Shown here piece after piece: positions 1-10,699 of a DNA stretch of 64,000 nucleotides (its first letter is position 1; every line of letters starts with the position of its first letter). The notes below the pieces were generated by a model. That model saw only the letters and a list, made by a program, of their open reading frames with translations, searched no databases and had not been told where the DNA came from. The translations under genes were made by a program, and so were the position numbers. Source of the stretch: Polytrichum commune (taxonomy: Eukaryota > Streptophyta > Polytrichopsida > Polytrichales > Polytrichaceae); NCBI GenBank assembly GCA_950295325.1, contig OX485809.1, forward strand, positions 21,328,001-21,392,000. Reading direction: 5' to 3'.

Positions 1-993
1 GTGCAACCCAATGCAAATCAACAAAACACAACACTAATACCAAATTGCAACGTACCTTTATTAAGCATATTAAATTGTTCACAATTTCCAATCTAGAAAT
101 CTCACCTCCCAACCTGGAGACACACACATAACATAACACATGCAACCTTCTTCCCCCAAGCCTTATCATGTCTATCCTAGTATCTAAGAGATACTTTTAA
201 AAGTCTTGGGTCTTGCCAAATGTAGATTGAAGCTTCCTTATCTATAAAGATAGATCGTTTCACTTTATGATCCTCTCTCTTCTAGATAGATAATACTTAC
301 CTAACTTCTCGTTCATCGACTTGTTTTCATCCATGCTCCTTAGCCTTGGACATACATCCTTGCAATTTCCATCATTCTTATTATTCCCAGGTACTTCACT
401 AACAAAATATTAGAAATAAAGTAAGACCTAATATAGGGCACACTTTATTTGTGCAAGCAAATTTTTTGAAAAATATTTAATGTAATATAGCATCGATTCT
501 ATTCACATGTTGCATTATAAATACTATACAGTACGCTATAGTGTCATGTATTTCTTATTTTTTTTAACTAGATATAGGATAATATGTTTAGGATGGTACA
601 ATCTTATGTTAATGGGTTGCCTTATGTTACCAAGTATGTTGATAAAGGGTGCCTTAAATACCACACATACAGTGATTTCAAACAACATAGAAGAGTCATT
701 TTTTGATTTAACAAAGGGTTAAGCTTAGAGGGAAAAAATTTAAGTTGAAAGTACCAAAGGGTGCAAGATAATGGAGGAAAGTAGAAGTAGAAAGAAAAAA
801 ATGGTTCAAGAAAAAGAAATTTCTTAGGCAATTAGCTTCCCAGCCCCCCTCCCCCCCCCCCCCCAAAAAAAATTTTAAAAAAAAAAACGCACATATATAA
901 AACTATGAGATAGGGAAGTACTTGGGTCATTATTCAATTTCCCAATTAGTCCATTACAACATGCCAAAGTTATAGGAGGTCAAAATCAAGACT
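1..993. other. AT-rich spacer, no gene seen
   Basis: No open frame here resembles a known protein. The one notable feature is a homopolymer block near 843-888, a run of C followed by runs of A and T, which may be unreliable in assembly. The stretch ends at the 8-bp target duplication of the inverted-repeat element at 994. Confidence 0.5.
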
Positions 994-1402
994 CACGGGG
1001 AGGTCACTTCATTGTCAAGTTGACACCACGTGCGGACAAAGTTTGCTACCCCTATATTACATGCCATATATATTTTAAAATTTATGATATTTTTTCTACA
1101 TATACATAACCATTGATAGTATCTTTTGTATACTTTTTTGAAATTTTTAGTCATCTTCATTTTTTTTAGTAACTGTTTTAGTTCAATTCTGTGTCATTCG
1201 AGTTAGAAATGGTATGTTTTATGAAAAAACCAAATCATCAAATTTAGTTACCACTTTTGACTATGTCATAGGTACTGTGTATATCTACTCATGAAATTTT
1301 TTTGATAAATTTTTGACCCGTTTTGGTGGTACAACTTACCAAAAGAAGATTTTTTTTGGTCGCATGTGGTGTTCAACTTGACAATGGAGTGATCTACCCG
1401 TG
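994..1402. mobile_element. MITE with hAT-like ends, copy 1 (8-bp TSD)
   Basis: The unit starts CACGGGGAGGTCACTTC and its other end, reverse-complemented, starts CACGGGTAGATCACTCC; the ends pair over about 40 bp. It is flanked on both sides by TCAAGACT (986-993 and 1403-1410), a perfect 8-bp target-site duplication. The 409-bp body is AT-rich and has no coding capacity, so it is a non-autonomous element. An 8-bp duplication with ends starting CA fits the hAT superfamily. The superfamily call is inference because no transposase is carried. A second copy lies at 3085 in the opposite orientation. Confidence 0.85.
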
Positions 1403-1410
1403 TCAAGACT

Positions 1411-3084
1411 CTCTTTCTCAATGGTTGATCACATAGGCCTTCCCAATTGTGTTCACTATCATGATAATCAATGTAGCTATATTCAACCATGCACCTTGAA
1501 GCTTGTGTGTTTGAGGTTGTCAATGGCCATATTTGTGCTTAAAAAAAGCTTATGTAAGATGTTCGGACACTATTTGTTCATTCATAACATTGCTCAACTC
1601 TTTGGTTGCATTCCTAGGGACCATGTAGCATAGTTCTCCTTTAATCTAGGATTCCATGTTTATAGAGAGCACTCAACCTATATACAATAGAGTTTTTGAC
1701 AGGATCTATAAACTTATCAAACTTCTGTACTTGCAAATTTTTTTTTAGAATGAACCATCATCTAGCTGCTTAGTAATGTGGTATTGGTGAAATGCTTTTA
1801 TTCCTTTTTTGGTAGAGAACGATTAGCAAGTCTTTGTCTGGCATGTGTGAAAGGGTTTAGGAGGATCACCCCAAAAATTGGCATGAAAAGTGTTGGGATA
1901 TTTGTCATTATAAAGCCTAAACCCTCTTGCATTGGAAATAAATTGGCTTCAAGTGATTGTTGTGACCCATAATATTGGGCCATTTTGATAAGAAAATAAC
2001 AAATTGAGGGTTGCGTTGGTGAAGTTCAACTTAGATCTCAAACGGAATTTGGATGGTCCAACTAGAACACACAAAGGAGGTTTGGATTTGAAGGCCCAAA
2101 TTGAGGAGTTGACTAACCTTGTGGGTATCAATCATGAACATCAAAGCTTACCAGTAGTGGTTGGGGTTGAAGGTGGGGGTGAAAACTTGGGGGCCAGGAA
2201 ACGCCACCCACAACAAACGTGAAGGCAATGCGGGTTGATTAGAGTAAGGTACTTAGGGGAACCATACGTTGGAGGTTGAATACATGGGCATGGTCACAAC
2301 CATTCTCATGTATGCAAAGCACAAGAGGGCATTGATGAAGATCAAGAAATACAAGGATTTGGGCCCTAGGGGTGGACTCTTTGTACCAAGTGCAAACTAA
2401 CGTGAGTGTAGAAAGGGATATAATTTGAGTTATTAATGCACATAGTATGCATAAGGGAGAGGTATTATTTTTTTTCTAGTGTGTATATTTTAAAAGGCTA
2501 TTAACAAATTTGAAGGAAAGGTAGAGGTTTATATAGAGAAAAAGATGATAATATATGTGTTAGTTTCATCTAATTTACCTTATTTCATCCAAATGTCATG
2601 AGTTTTAGGGTCAGATAATTATGAGTTGCATCCTATGGATGAAAAAATGTTCAATGACTTTCTCATTGTAAAGTGATAGTGGACTTTGTATGTAAGAAAG
2701 GCCTATGTATTTCATGATTCATACTTTGTGTATTTAGCGGAGGCATTTATCACATTAAATTGAAAAGCTTAGTATAATTACATGAGTTCATTTCTAGCTT
2801 ATTGTTAGTATCTATGCAATCATTTTTCTCTTTAAATTTTGCGGATATAGGTGTATAATTTCATAGTCACCCACGCAAGTCATTTTATAGGATTCCAATG
2901 AAGAGTCCACTCCCGGGATTGGGGCAAACAATGGCCCTGATTGTCAACTATTTTCCACCTTATGGCCGTCATTGGATTTCATGTGGCTTGGTAACCTTCC
3001 AAATGGTGACCAACATTGGCCTAGAAGTAATTGGAATATGAGACCGATTTTTAATTCCAATGGGAGACCGTTGTATCATGTTGT
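1411..3084. other. Spacer between two MITE copies, no gene seen
   Basis: Short open frames occur, for example plus strand 2004-2222, but none resembles a known domain. The DNA is AT-rich with scattered better-mixed patches that may be old element remains. Nothing is claimed here. Confidence 0.4.
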
Positions 3085-3473
3085 CACGGGGAGGTCACTC
3101 CATTGTCAAGTTCAAAACCACGTGCAAACAAAAAAAATCTACTTTTTCTAAGTTGCATCAACAAAATGGGTCAAACTTTTATCAAAAAAAATTATGAGTA
3201 CATATACATGGTCTCTATTACACAGTAAAAATTGATAACCAAAATTGATAATTTGTTTTTTCTAGAAAACATACCGTTTCTAACTAGAATGACGCAGAAT
3301 TGAACTAAAAAATCTACTAGAAAAAATGGAGATGAATAAAAAAATATACAAAATATACAAAAGATATTATCAATGGATGTGTATATATAGAAAAATTATC
3401 ATAATTTGTAAAATTATCTATGGCATATAATATAGGGGTAGCAAACTTTGTTTGCACCTTGGTGATCCAAAGG
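3085..3473. mobile_element. MITE of the same family, copy 2 (inverted, one end lost)
   Basis: It starts CACGGGGAGGTCACTCC like the copy at 994, and the interior matches that copy in reverse-complement orientation: a TAGAAACGG-type tract, a TTATCAATGG tract, and near the far end ATAGGGGTAGCAAACTTTG. Similarity stops near 3473, before the terminal CCCCGTG, so the last 30 bases or so are lost or diverged. No target duplication could be identified for this reason. Confidence 0.75.
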
Positions 3474-5344
3474 CGCGTGGATCATTGGCTCTTGTGGTCA
3501 TATGGCCCATCTAAATTGCTTGATATCTCAGATGTAGCGACAATGTCATTGTCCAACATGCAATGCCCCTCTACATCACAAGTTTTATGAGCAATTAGGC
3601 ATGTTGTGGTTGCTATTGTGAGCAATCATATCCCATAAAATATGTGAATCCTCTTGCTTATTGTTGGTAGGCACGGAGGTTTGTTAAGGACCTCCGACTC
3701 TACTGTACAAATCTCATAGACAAGCAAATCACAAGGGCGGCCCATGAGTTTTACCCCAAGTCTACTCTTCAAACCCAAAGTTTCTTAGCATGTGATGGGA
3801 GGCCATGTTGGTGGTGTAGGGGAATTCATCCTAGGCCCTCACCCCCAAGGGTACATTTTTTACTCCCTACGGTAATGTGATAGTGTGGGTACTACCATGC
3901 GAGCCTAATCTTGGTGAGGGGACCACCTGTGAGTTGGAACATGTGTTGGGCATTCAAATGTTTGAGGCCATTGACAAAAGGTAGTATGATGTTGCCAACA
4001 AGGGATCCTTTAATAACACAATGTGTAGGTCCAACTGAATGAGGGGAAATACGTCAATGGCCTTATCCCAACCTTATGGATATTCGGGACGGTTCTATTA
4101 GCCCCAACATGCAAAACATACTTCGTCATTCAACTTCTCTAATAAGGTTGGTCATTGGGAACCGCATGCACACTCCTTCACAAGTGACTAGGGTGAGTGA
4201 AGCAAAGGAGTTTTTTGCCATAAACAAAAGAAGGTGCAAGGCAAGGCGTCATATCCTTCGAGCATGAAATCGAATTGGTGCAAGCTTGAGTTGTAACCCA
4301 ACCATACCTTTGGATAGCAACTCAAAATTTGAATAGCATTTTGGACACATAGTATTGAGATAGGCCAAGTACTATGATCCAAGTAATATGTCCATAAGGC
4401 CGTTGACATATTTCCATTCATTCAACCTAACATGAATCTCTTTGTCATTGAATGACAACTATTCGGTGATGCCTTTCTCCACGCAACAACATGAAATTGA
4501 ATGGGTAGCCATATTCTAAATACATACATCATAAAATTATTATGGCAACTTCTCTACAACATGGTAATAGGGGTGTATAGGGCCTTCAAAATAATCCCAA
4601 TAAAATTCGGGCATGCCTCAAAATGTTGGTCAAAGGGGCATGCTCATGCTCAAGCTTCTCCCATTAGAGCCTTAAAGTTTCTAGACCCTTGTGGCCATTT
4701 GTAGACATGTAAAAAAAATAGATCTTGTCGCAGTCTCTTCATCTAGCAAGGGGGCTACTTAGGTGACACTGCTATGATTTATGTGTTTCAGGGTCAAGAG
4801 CTTCATATTTTGGAGGAGGTTCAAAAAATTTCAAGGCTTTGAGCTTTCAATAATCTATATTGAGCACATTTGCATCCATGGAACCAAAAGAATGTTTTGG
4901 ACCATGGTGCCTGATCCTCACCATGGAATTTGAACCTTATCATGCCATTTTCAAGCCCTCAATTCTTAGATTGGCATCAAGGGCAACACCTACTATAAAC
5001 TTTGAAAATTTGGCATGGCAAGGATACATGGATGTTGATAGTCCATCCATCACCAATGGCATTGTTGACCACACAATCCACAGGTGGCTCAAGGCGTTAA
5101 TTCATATTCAAGGGTGCAACAAGCCAAGACGGCATGAGTCTACACTACATTGTATATGGCATTTAAAGTCACTTACTATTTCAAAATACACTATTCTATA
5201 ACTGTTGAGTGTAGATTCATTTGTTTGTGGAAAGTAAAAGAAACAATGGAAGATCCTGTTCCTGCATTCTCACTGTGCATAAAGACTTGCTATCGGATAG
5301 CAACATTCAGAGATGAACTGAACCAAGGTAGATGGGTCAAAATT
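3474..5344. other. Spacer, no gene recognised
   Basis: Several short open frames (plus 4076-4267, 4501-4704, 4860-5201) lack recognisable domains. The composition is more mixed than at 1-1 kb, which suggests old degraded transposon or gene sequence, but no family could be assigned. Confidence 0.35.
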
Positions 5345-5633
5345 GGTTACCTTTTCCAACAGCCCACTTCTAGGATATGAAACAGGCGCTATTTCCAAGA
5401 TGGTTGAGCAAATCCAAATTGAGAGGCTGCAGTCATTTTCCTCGTAATTTTCGAAATTCTCATGCTAATTGAATTGTCATATATGTCCCCTAAATTATAA
5501 TGACTATTGGGCCTATAATGGTTATCATATTTTGGCCATGCAATCCAATCTCTTTTAAACACATGTCTGTTCTTGGGAGCCACACCAAATCACATACCAC
5601 TCAAATACAGGTGTCCAATTAAGGTGAGTAACC
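5345..5633. repeat. Small dispersed element GGTTAC...GTAACC, copy 1
   Basis: This block aligns in the same orientation with 52051-52378. Shared tracts include CCCACTTCTAGGATATGAA, AGCAAATCCAAATTGAG, AATCTCTTTTAAACACA and ACATACCACTCAAATA. Both copies start GGTTAC and end GTAACC. The copies differ by indels (289 against 328 bp), so they are not a recent duplication. It is non-coding and lies about 520 bp beyond the stop codon of the phosphatase gene. Confidence 0.7.
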
Positions 5634-6154
5634 GAATTTGGCACATCTCCTTTACCTCTGGCACTTAATCATCAAGAATTCTTTCTAGAGCCAGTTCATC
5701 TACCAAATTCTTCTCGAATGACTGATTTCCTCTCATCAGCAGTCTGACACGTCATAATTTACACAAGGCAGTCATGGTGCTTGCTACTAAGGTGACTTTT
5801 AGTCAGCAATTTCCTTTATTAAGAAAACTACCAGGTGGGCGTCACACTACACACAATGAGTCTCGTTTGAGGATCATTCACTTAGATCTACATGATACTC
5901 TATCGACCAAAGAATAACATGGATGCTTTTTTGATGATTTTTTTCCTTGACACGGAGATCCATGTTGGGACAGGGTAGGTAAGGATTCATACCACTCGAC
6001 CCCAAGAATCTCATAAACTCGTCTCTAAAGGGTAGACTATTCACTAAACCGTTGAAACCTGCTGCTTTTGACCTGAAAGGCACAAAGAACAGAAGGCATA
6101 CAAAATTCTTGTCGGCAGATTGTACTGGACTCCAGCTCGTGGAAAGAAAGAACT

Positions 6155-9100
6155 TCACCTCATTGCTAGCCAGCCGATAGGTGCCCTAGTTTTCACCCTC
6201 CATGTAATGGGTACCTCTAGCACTCTAATATCCTTGCCACCTTGAAATCCACAGTTAATCAGCATAATGAATAATTGAATTGCACATGGCATCCATCCTG
6301 AAAACCATGACCATATATATAACTCAGTGACCTGCTCCTTGTAGCACATAGCTTCGTGTACTCGCCCCAAACCTCAGTGTATCACCCACACTTAGTCTCT
6401 GTCTTTCTCCGCTCTTTAACTGCTTGCCATTCAAGAAGGTGCCATGGGCAGATCCCATGTCTTGTATCCTGACTTTCCGGCTTGCCTCACAACTCAGCCT
6501 CGCATGCTGCAAAACAACCACATCACAAATGAGTGTTTACTCTTTACAACGGGTGGCTTAAACCCCAAGGCTTTAACACTTGACCCTAAACCCTGAACCC
6601 CAAAAACCTAAACCCAAGGCCTTAACCCTAAACCCTACCACTATGACCCACCAATATAGTGAACTCAATATATTGGTGAACTTGATATTTTGGTGAACTC
6701 AATATTTTCAACCAACTATGTGGGAAGTCAAGGGCTTGCCCTTGAGGGAGCAGGCTGGCTTGTCCACACCCATTCAAATTGGACCAATCTCCACATTCGA
6801 TTGTTGATTCTTTTGTCTACAGTATAGCTTCCTACCAATGTCAACAGCTAACACACAGTATGCAACACAGCTTAAGTTGGAGGTGCTAAAGAGCTAGAAT
6901 ATGGACCTGGCGAGATATAGATGCATGATCCAGCACAACATCGCATGTAGATGCACGACCAAAGACAAGTTCTCCGTTCTTCCCAGTCAAAGCAACTGTT
7001 CCTACCACAACCCCTCCCTGCAGAGGTTTCCAAAAGCCACCAACAAACAAGTCAGCAAAAGTTGTTATTGTCATTTCAGAGAGTCCAACACAATTCTGAG
7101 CATCTGCATTGAAGGACACATATAACAACAAGTCTCAAAAAAAGCCTGATATCATGCACTTCAACTGTTGAAGTTAGTAGCATGGAACTTAAGGTAGCTT
7201 AGATGATTATAAAATGTAGTCCACCAATGACTTGTGAGGAGAGCGATAATGGCCCATCCTGAAATAGATATAAGGCCATCTACACTGCAATAGACAGATT
7301 AGCCAAGCAACTGTGGAATTGCCACACCTTGTTGTCCAAGTTAAAAAGACAAGGCAGGCCCTGTCAATTATCTACAACAACTTGCGTTCTCATTTGGCCA
7401 AGGTATGAACATAGTAACCTTTAAAAGGCCTTTTAATCTTGAACCCTCTTGATATTTTTAGCTAAAAGTGGCAAAGAGACCCTGTCTAAAACTAGCCTAT
7501 TCATCACATGCATCCTCCAATTGGAGGATACATATAGGTGTAATAAATTATAGGAAGATCTGACCACATATACCTAATCACCGTTATCATGTATGACAAA
7601 AATGATAGGCAAGGCATCATGGTATCTATGTAAACTCATCCATAAGGAAGGTGAAAACTCAGCAAATCATTTATAGCCTTAAATACCTTGTTTTAAACGA
7701 ACCCCAAGCCATACTGGTTCATGTTCGGACAAGTTGTCATGTATCTCATATTAACACACCCTCAGTCCTTTTAAGGGTTAAGGTATACCTTCATTATTTC
7801 CAGATATGCATCTCCTGCCTTCCCTGCAGATCTGCCAGGTGATGACACGCCCGTCATCAGATCTGGTGTCCTTGAGGTGTCTTGAGGTGGCACAGAGGGA
7901 GCTTCTACAGCAGTTGAAAATTGGGATACACGAACATGAGGCTTGGCTGGAGCTAGTCCAAGATCTTCTTCATACTTGTTCAGGGCAGCTAGGAAGCCAT
8001 CATTTGGAGCAACCTGCTTCCTCTGCTCCTTCAAGTATCTGATGTCAAACAAGATGAAACAATTCTATGTTAAGGAGAGAAATATCCAACATTTGCTAAC
8101 AACTGCAGAAGATGATTTGCTGACGAATATACTACTTTCTTACACAGAGAAGGACTGAAAACTACACCAGAGAAGCACAACACAAACAGGAACAAAAGCA
8201 AAGCTGGACGCTGTCCTAGGAAGTCAATTTGCAAACACTACACACTCAAGCAACTCAGGATTACTAACTCGAGAGTCTGTTTGACTTTCCAACGCCGTAC
8301 TCGCATGAGATAGGCAGCACACAGAGTAGCTGAGCGACTTGCACCCGCACCACAATGGATCAGCACTTTGCCTCCCTCACTTTCTGCTTCCTCAACAAAT
8401 TGATAACTGGGTTCAAAATGCTGTGCTATATTAGCACCCGACTCATCTGCAACACCATAAATACATGTGAAATTCCTGGATTCATCAAGAGAAGCTACAA
8501 AATTCCTGTCTTGATTGACAACACCCAACACATGAATCATCACCGTCACAGAGTTGAAGAAATCCAAAAGCTCATCGATCACCAGGAAGTTTCAGAAACC
8601 AGTGTGCACGTGCATGATCTGTAAGATTCTACAAATAAGATAACCAGTGGTTACATCATACCCGCAAGATTGAGAAACAGCTGTTTGAATTTCCCCTTCA
8701 TTGCCAATGGGTCTGTGTGGATAGTAAGGATGTGTGTGATGTGAAGGTCCTCCAAGCGGCTGACAGCTTTAGCATGTTCTAAGTCACCCAAATAAAGTAG
8801 GCCTGGGACAATCTGTCATTCCCCAAAAAGAGGTCCGTTTTAACAACAATGTTGAAACAGGGACCAGGCTTTCACCTCACCTTTGCATTTCCACATCTTA
8901 AGAAAGTTGAAGATACTACTTCACTATACTAGGTGGTGAATAGTAACAATGGAAACGGAAGTAGATTAAGTGATTGACATGCAAGTAAGTTAAAGCCGAA
9001 GACACAATGGTACCTCAGCTGGGTAGCTCGGTATTGTGGCCGCCTTCGTAGACTTCGTCACGAGAAATGGATATGCCCGTGCAAACAATGAAAAGGCATC

Positions 9101-9905
9101 TTTAGACTCCTCTGCAACTCCCAATAACACACAAAACACCACATTCAATCATCTGCTTATAGTAGACCCTAAAACTCTAAAGCCTGATGACTCACACCCT
9201 GAAAATAAAACTCCAGTAGCAAACTACAAGACATTGCACATGAAATCAACAAAGTGAAGGTGCGTTGCACATCCTTTAGGTACTACAGAACATCGAACCA
9301 CTCTCAACTTCCAAAATCTTGACAGTTTTTACCAGTCCTTTTTTCAAGAGAAAATCGGTCACAGGGTGTGCCTCATCGTCCGCTTATAGCAAGCCCTAAA
9401 ACCCTAAACCCTGGATATTCATACCCTGAGAATAAACTCTAGTAGCAAACTACAAAGCATTGCATATGAAATCAACAAGTGAAGGTGCATTGCACATTGT
9501 ACCATTGCCAACTTCCAAAATCTTGACAGATTTTACGAGTCCTTCTTTCAAGAGGAAATCGGTGATAGGGTCTGCCTCATCATCATCTTCTTTTGCGTCA
9601 TTCTTCCGCCTTCTCTTCCGATCCCTCTCCCCCGTCTCATCGTTATCTCCCTTTCGAGTCTTCTCCTCACGTCGCCGGCTGTAATTTGGGGATACTATCA
9701 AAATGTTTCGATCCCACCAGCAATTCTTCGACCATGTTGGAGGCCCTGGACCAGCAATTCTCTCCAGAGTTCGCCCATTCGAGGAGAGCTCCACACACAC
9801 TGATCCTCGGATATGTCGGTCCGCATATGCGCGAGCAGATCTCGTGTCCAACACAAGCAGACGTGAATCCCCCATGAGGGCATTATACGCCCTCCATGCC
9901 ATCAT
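6155..9905 (-). CDS. Rhodanese-like + dual-specificity phosphatase + FHA protein (MKP-like), 8 exons
   Basis: Model exons (plus coordinates): 9905-9513, 9109-9014, 8812-8662, 8446-8269, 8038-7789, 7095-6907, 6506-6332, 6240-6155. All have GT-AG borders and compatible phases, giving 505 residues. Residues 1 to about 163 are rhodanese-like (LLVLDTRSARAYADRHIRGS, later ARAYPFLVT and a YPAE end) with a charged Lys/Arg/Asp/Glu insert. The usual rhodanese catalytic Cys position reads ILIVSPNY, so it is probably a non-catalytic docking module as in animal MAP kinase phosphatases. Residues about 164-300 form a DSP catalytic domain with HCGAGASRSA (Cys about 245, Arg about 251). Residues about 357-455 form an FHA domain (FGRAST, SRQH across a splice, GSAHGTFLNG). 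The predicted role is dephosphorylation of phospho-Tyr/Ser/Thr proteins, probably MAP kinases, with FHA binding phospho-Thr. The first donor (GAA|GTTGGC) is weak and the last exon is the least certain. Confidence 0.82.
6545..6640. repeat. Degenerate CCCTAAA telomere-like tract in an intron
   Basis: The tract holds several imperfect CCCTAAA/CCCTGAA/CCTAAAC units inside the phosphatase intron between exons 6506 and 6907. Similar units recur near 9392-9420. These may be interstitial telomere-like repeats or chance telo-box motifs; the units are too irregular for a telomere. Confidence 0.45.
9152..9590. repeat. Tandem duplication covering the end of phosphatase exon 1 and its intron
   Basis: Two adjacent diverged copies, about 9152-9385 and 9380-9590, share a GCTTATAG...CCCTAAAA start, an AGTAGCAAACTACAA tract, and CTTCCAAAATCTTGACAG (at 9308 and 9512, offset 204). 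The upstream copy encodes the last residues of exon 1. The second, at about 9309-9381 on the minus strand, reads an alternative version of the same stretch (DDEAHPVTDFLLKKGLVK) followed by a possible donor, so it is a pseudo-exon or alternative exon. Confidence 0.75.
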
Positions 9906-9936
9906 TGCCCGCAAGCAAAACCTCCAAAAATCCCAA

Positions 9937-10690
9937 AACCTCTCAAATCTCCCACATTCCTCGTCTTAACCTTCCCAAACCCTTGACCTAAAAACCTAAA
10001 ACTCTCCCCTGTCCTTCCAGCTACCAATCTTACTCTTGTGAAATTCCAAAAGTTACCATGAATGTATCATCATCATTTGAGTCTTTCAATTGAGCTGCCA
10101 CTCCCATTGTCATTCTTCAATACCTGCACACATTCACATGCACACACATCAAAGAAGCGGAGGGAAACATTCGGACTAGGCACAAAACCCTAGGACCATC
10201 TGAGCCCCTCCCAATCTGTTCCGAACACACACTTTGTGAGGATCTGAGAGCAATTCTCCTGTCATCATACATGATATCAAAATCGGACCTCGAATGTATC
10301 ATTAGCACACGAAACCTCTCAAATCTCCCACATTTCGTGATCCGAAAACCCCCCCCCACCCAAAGACCTAAAACTCTCCCCGGTCCTTCCAGCTACCAAT
10401 CTTACTCTTGTGAAATTCCAAAAGCTACCATGAATGTATCATCAGCATTTTAGTCAATAGAGCTGTCACTCCCATTGTCATTCTTCACATTCACATACAC
10501 ACACATCAAGGAAACAGAGGGAAAGATTTCGGACCATGCTCAAAACCCTAGGACCATATGATCCCATCCCAATCTGTGTCTTTCCGAACACACACTTTGT
10601 GAGGATCTGAAGATCTTCTGTCATTAAACATGGTGTCCAAATTGGGACTCGAATGTCTGATGTTGGATACTCTGGTCATGCAGGACGAAG
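9937..10690. repeat. Tandem duplication of about 372-376 bp upstream of the phosphatase start codon
   Basis: AACCTCTCAAATCTCCCACA occurs at 9937 and 10313, and CTACCAATCTTACTCTTGTG at 10021 and 10393. Intervening tracts such as CCGAACACACACTTTGTGAG also repeat. The copies are roughly 85-90 percent alike by eye. The proximal copy begins about 30 bp upstream of the proposed ATG at 9905, so the duplication covers 5' UTR and promoter DNA. Confidence 0.8.
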
Positions 10691-10699
10691 AACTCAGTA

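Noticed and set aside
2004-2222. Possible gag-like frame (EELTNLVGINHEHQ)
   Set aside because: It is a single short frame with no zinc knuckle or neighbouring pol sequence; too weak to annotate.
6545-6640. Interstitial telomere from a chromosome fusion
   Set aside because: The units are few, irregular and inside an intron; this is not a telomere array.
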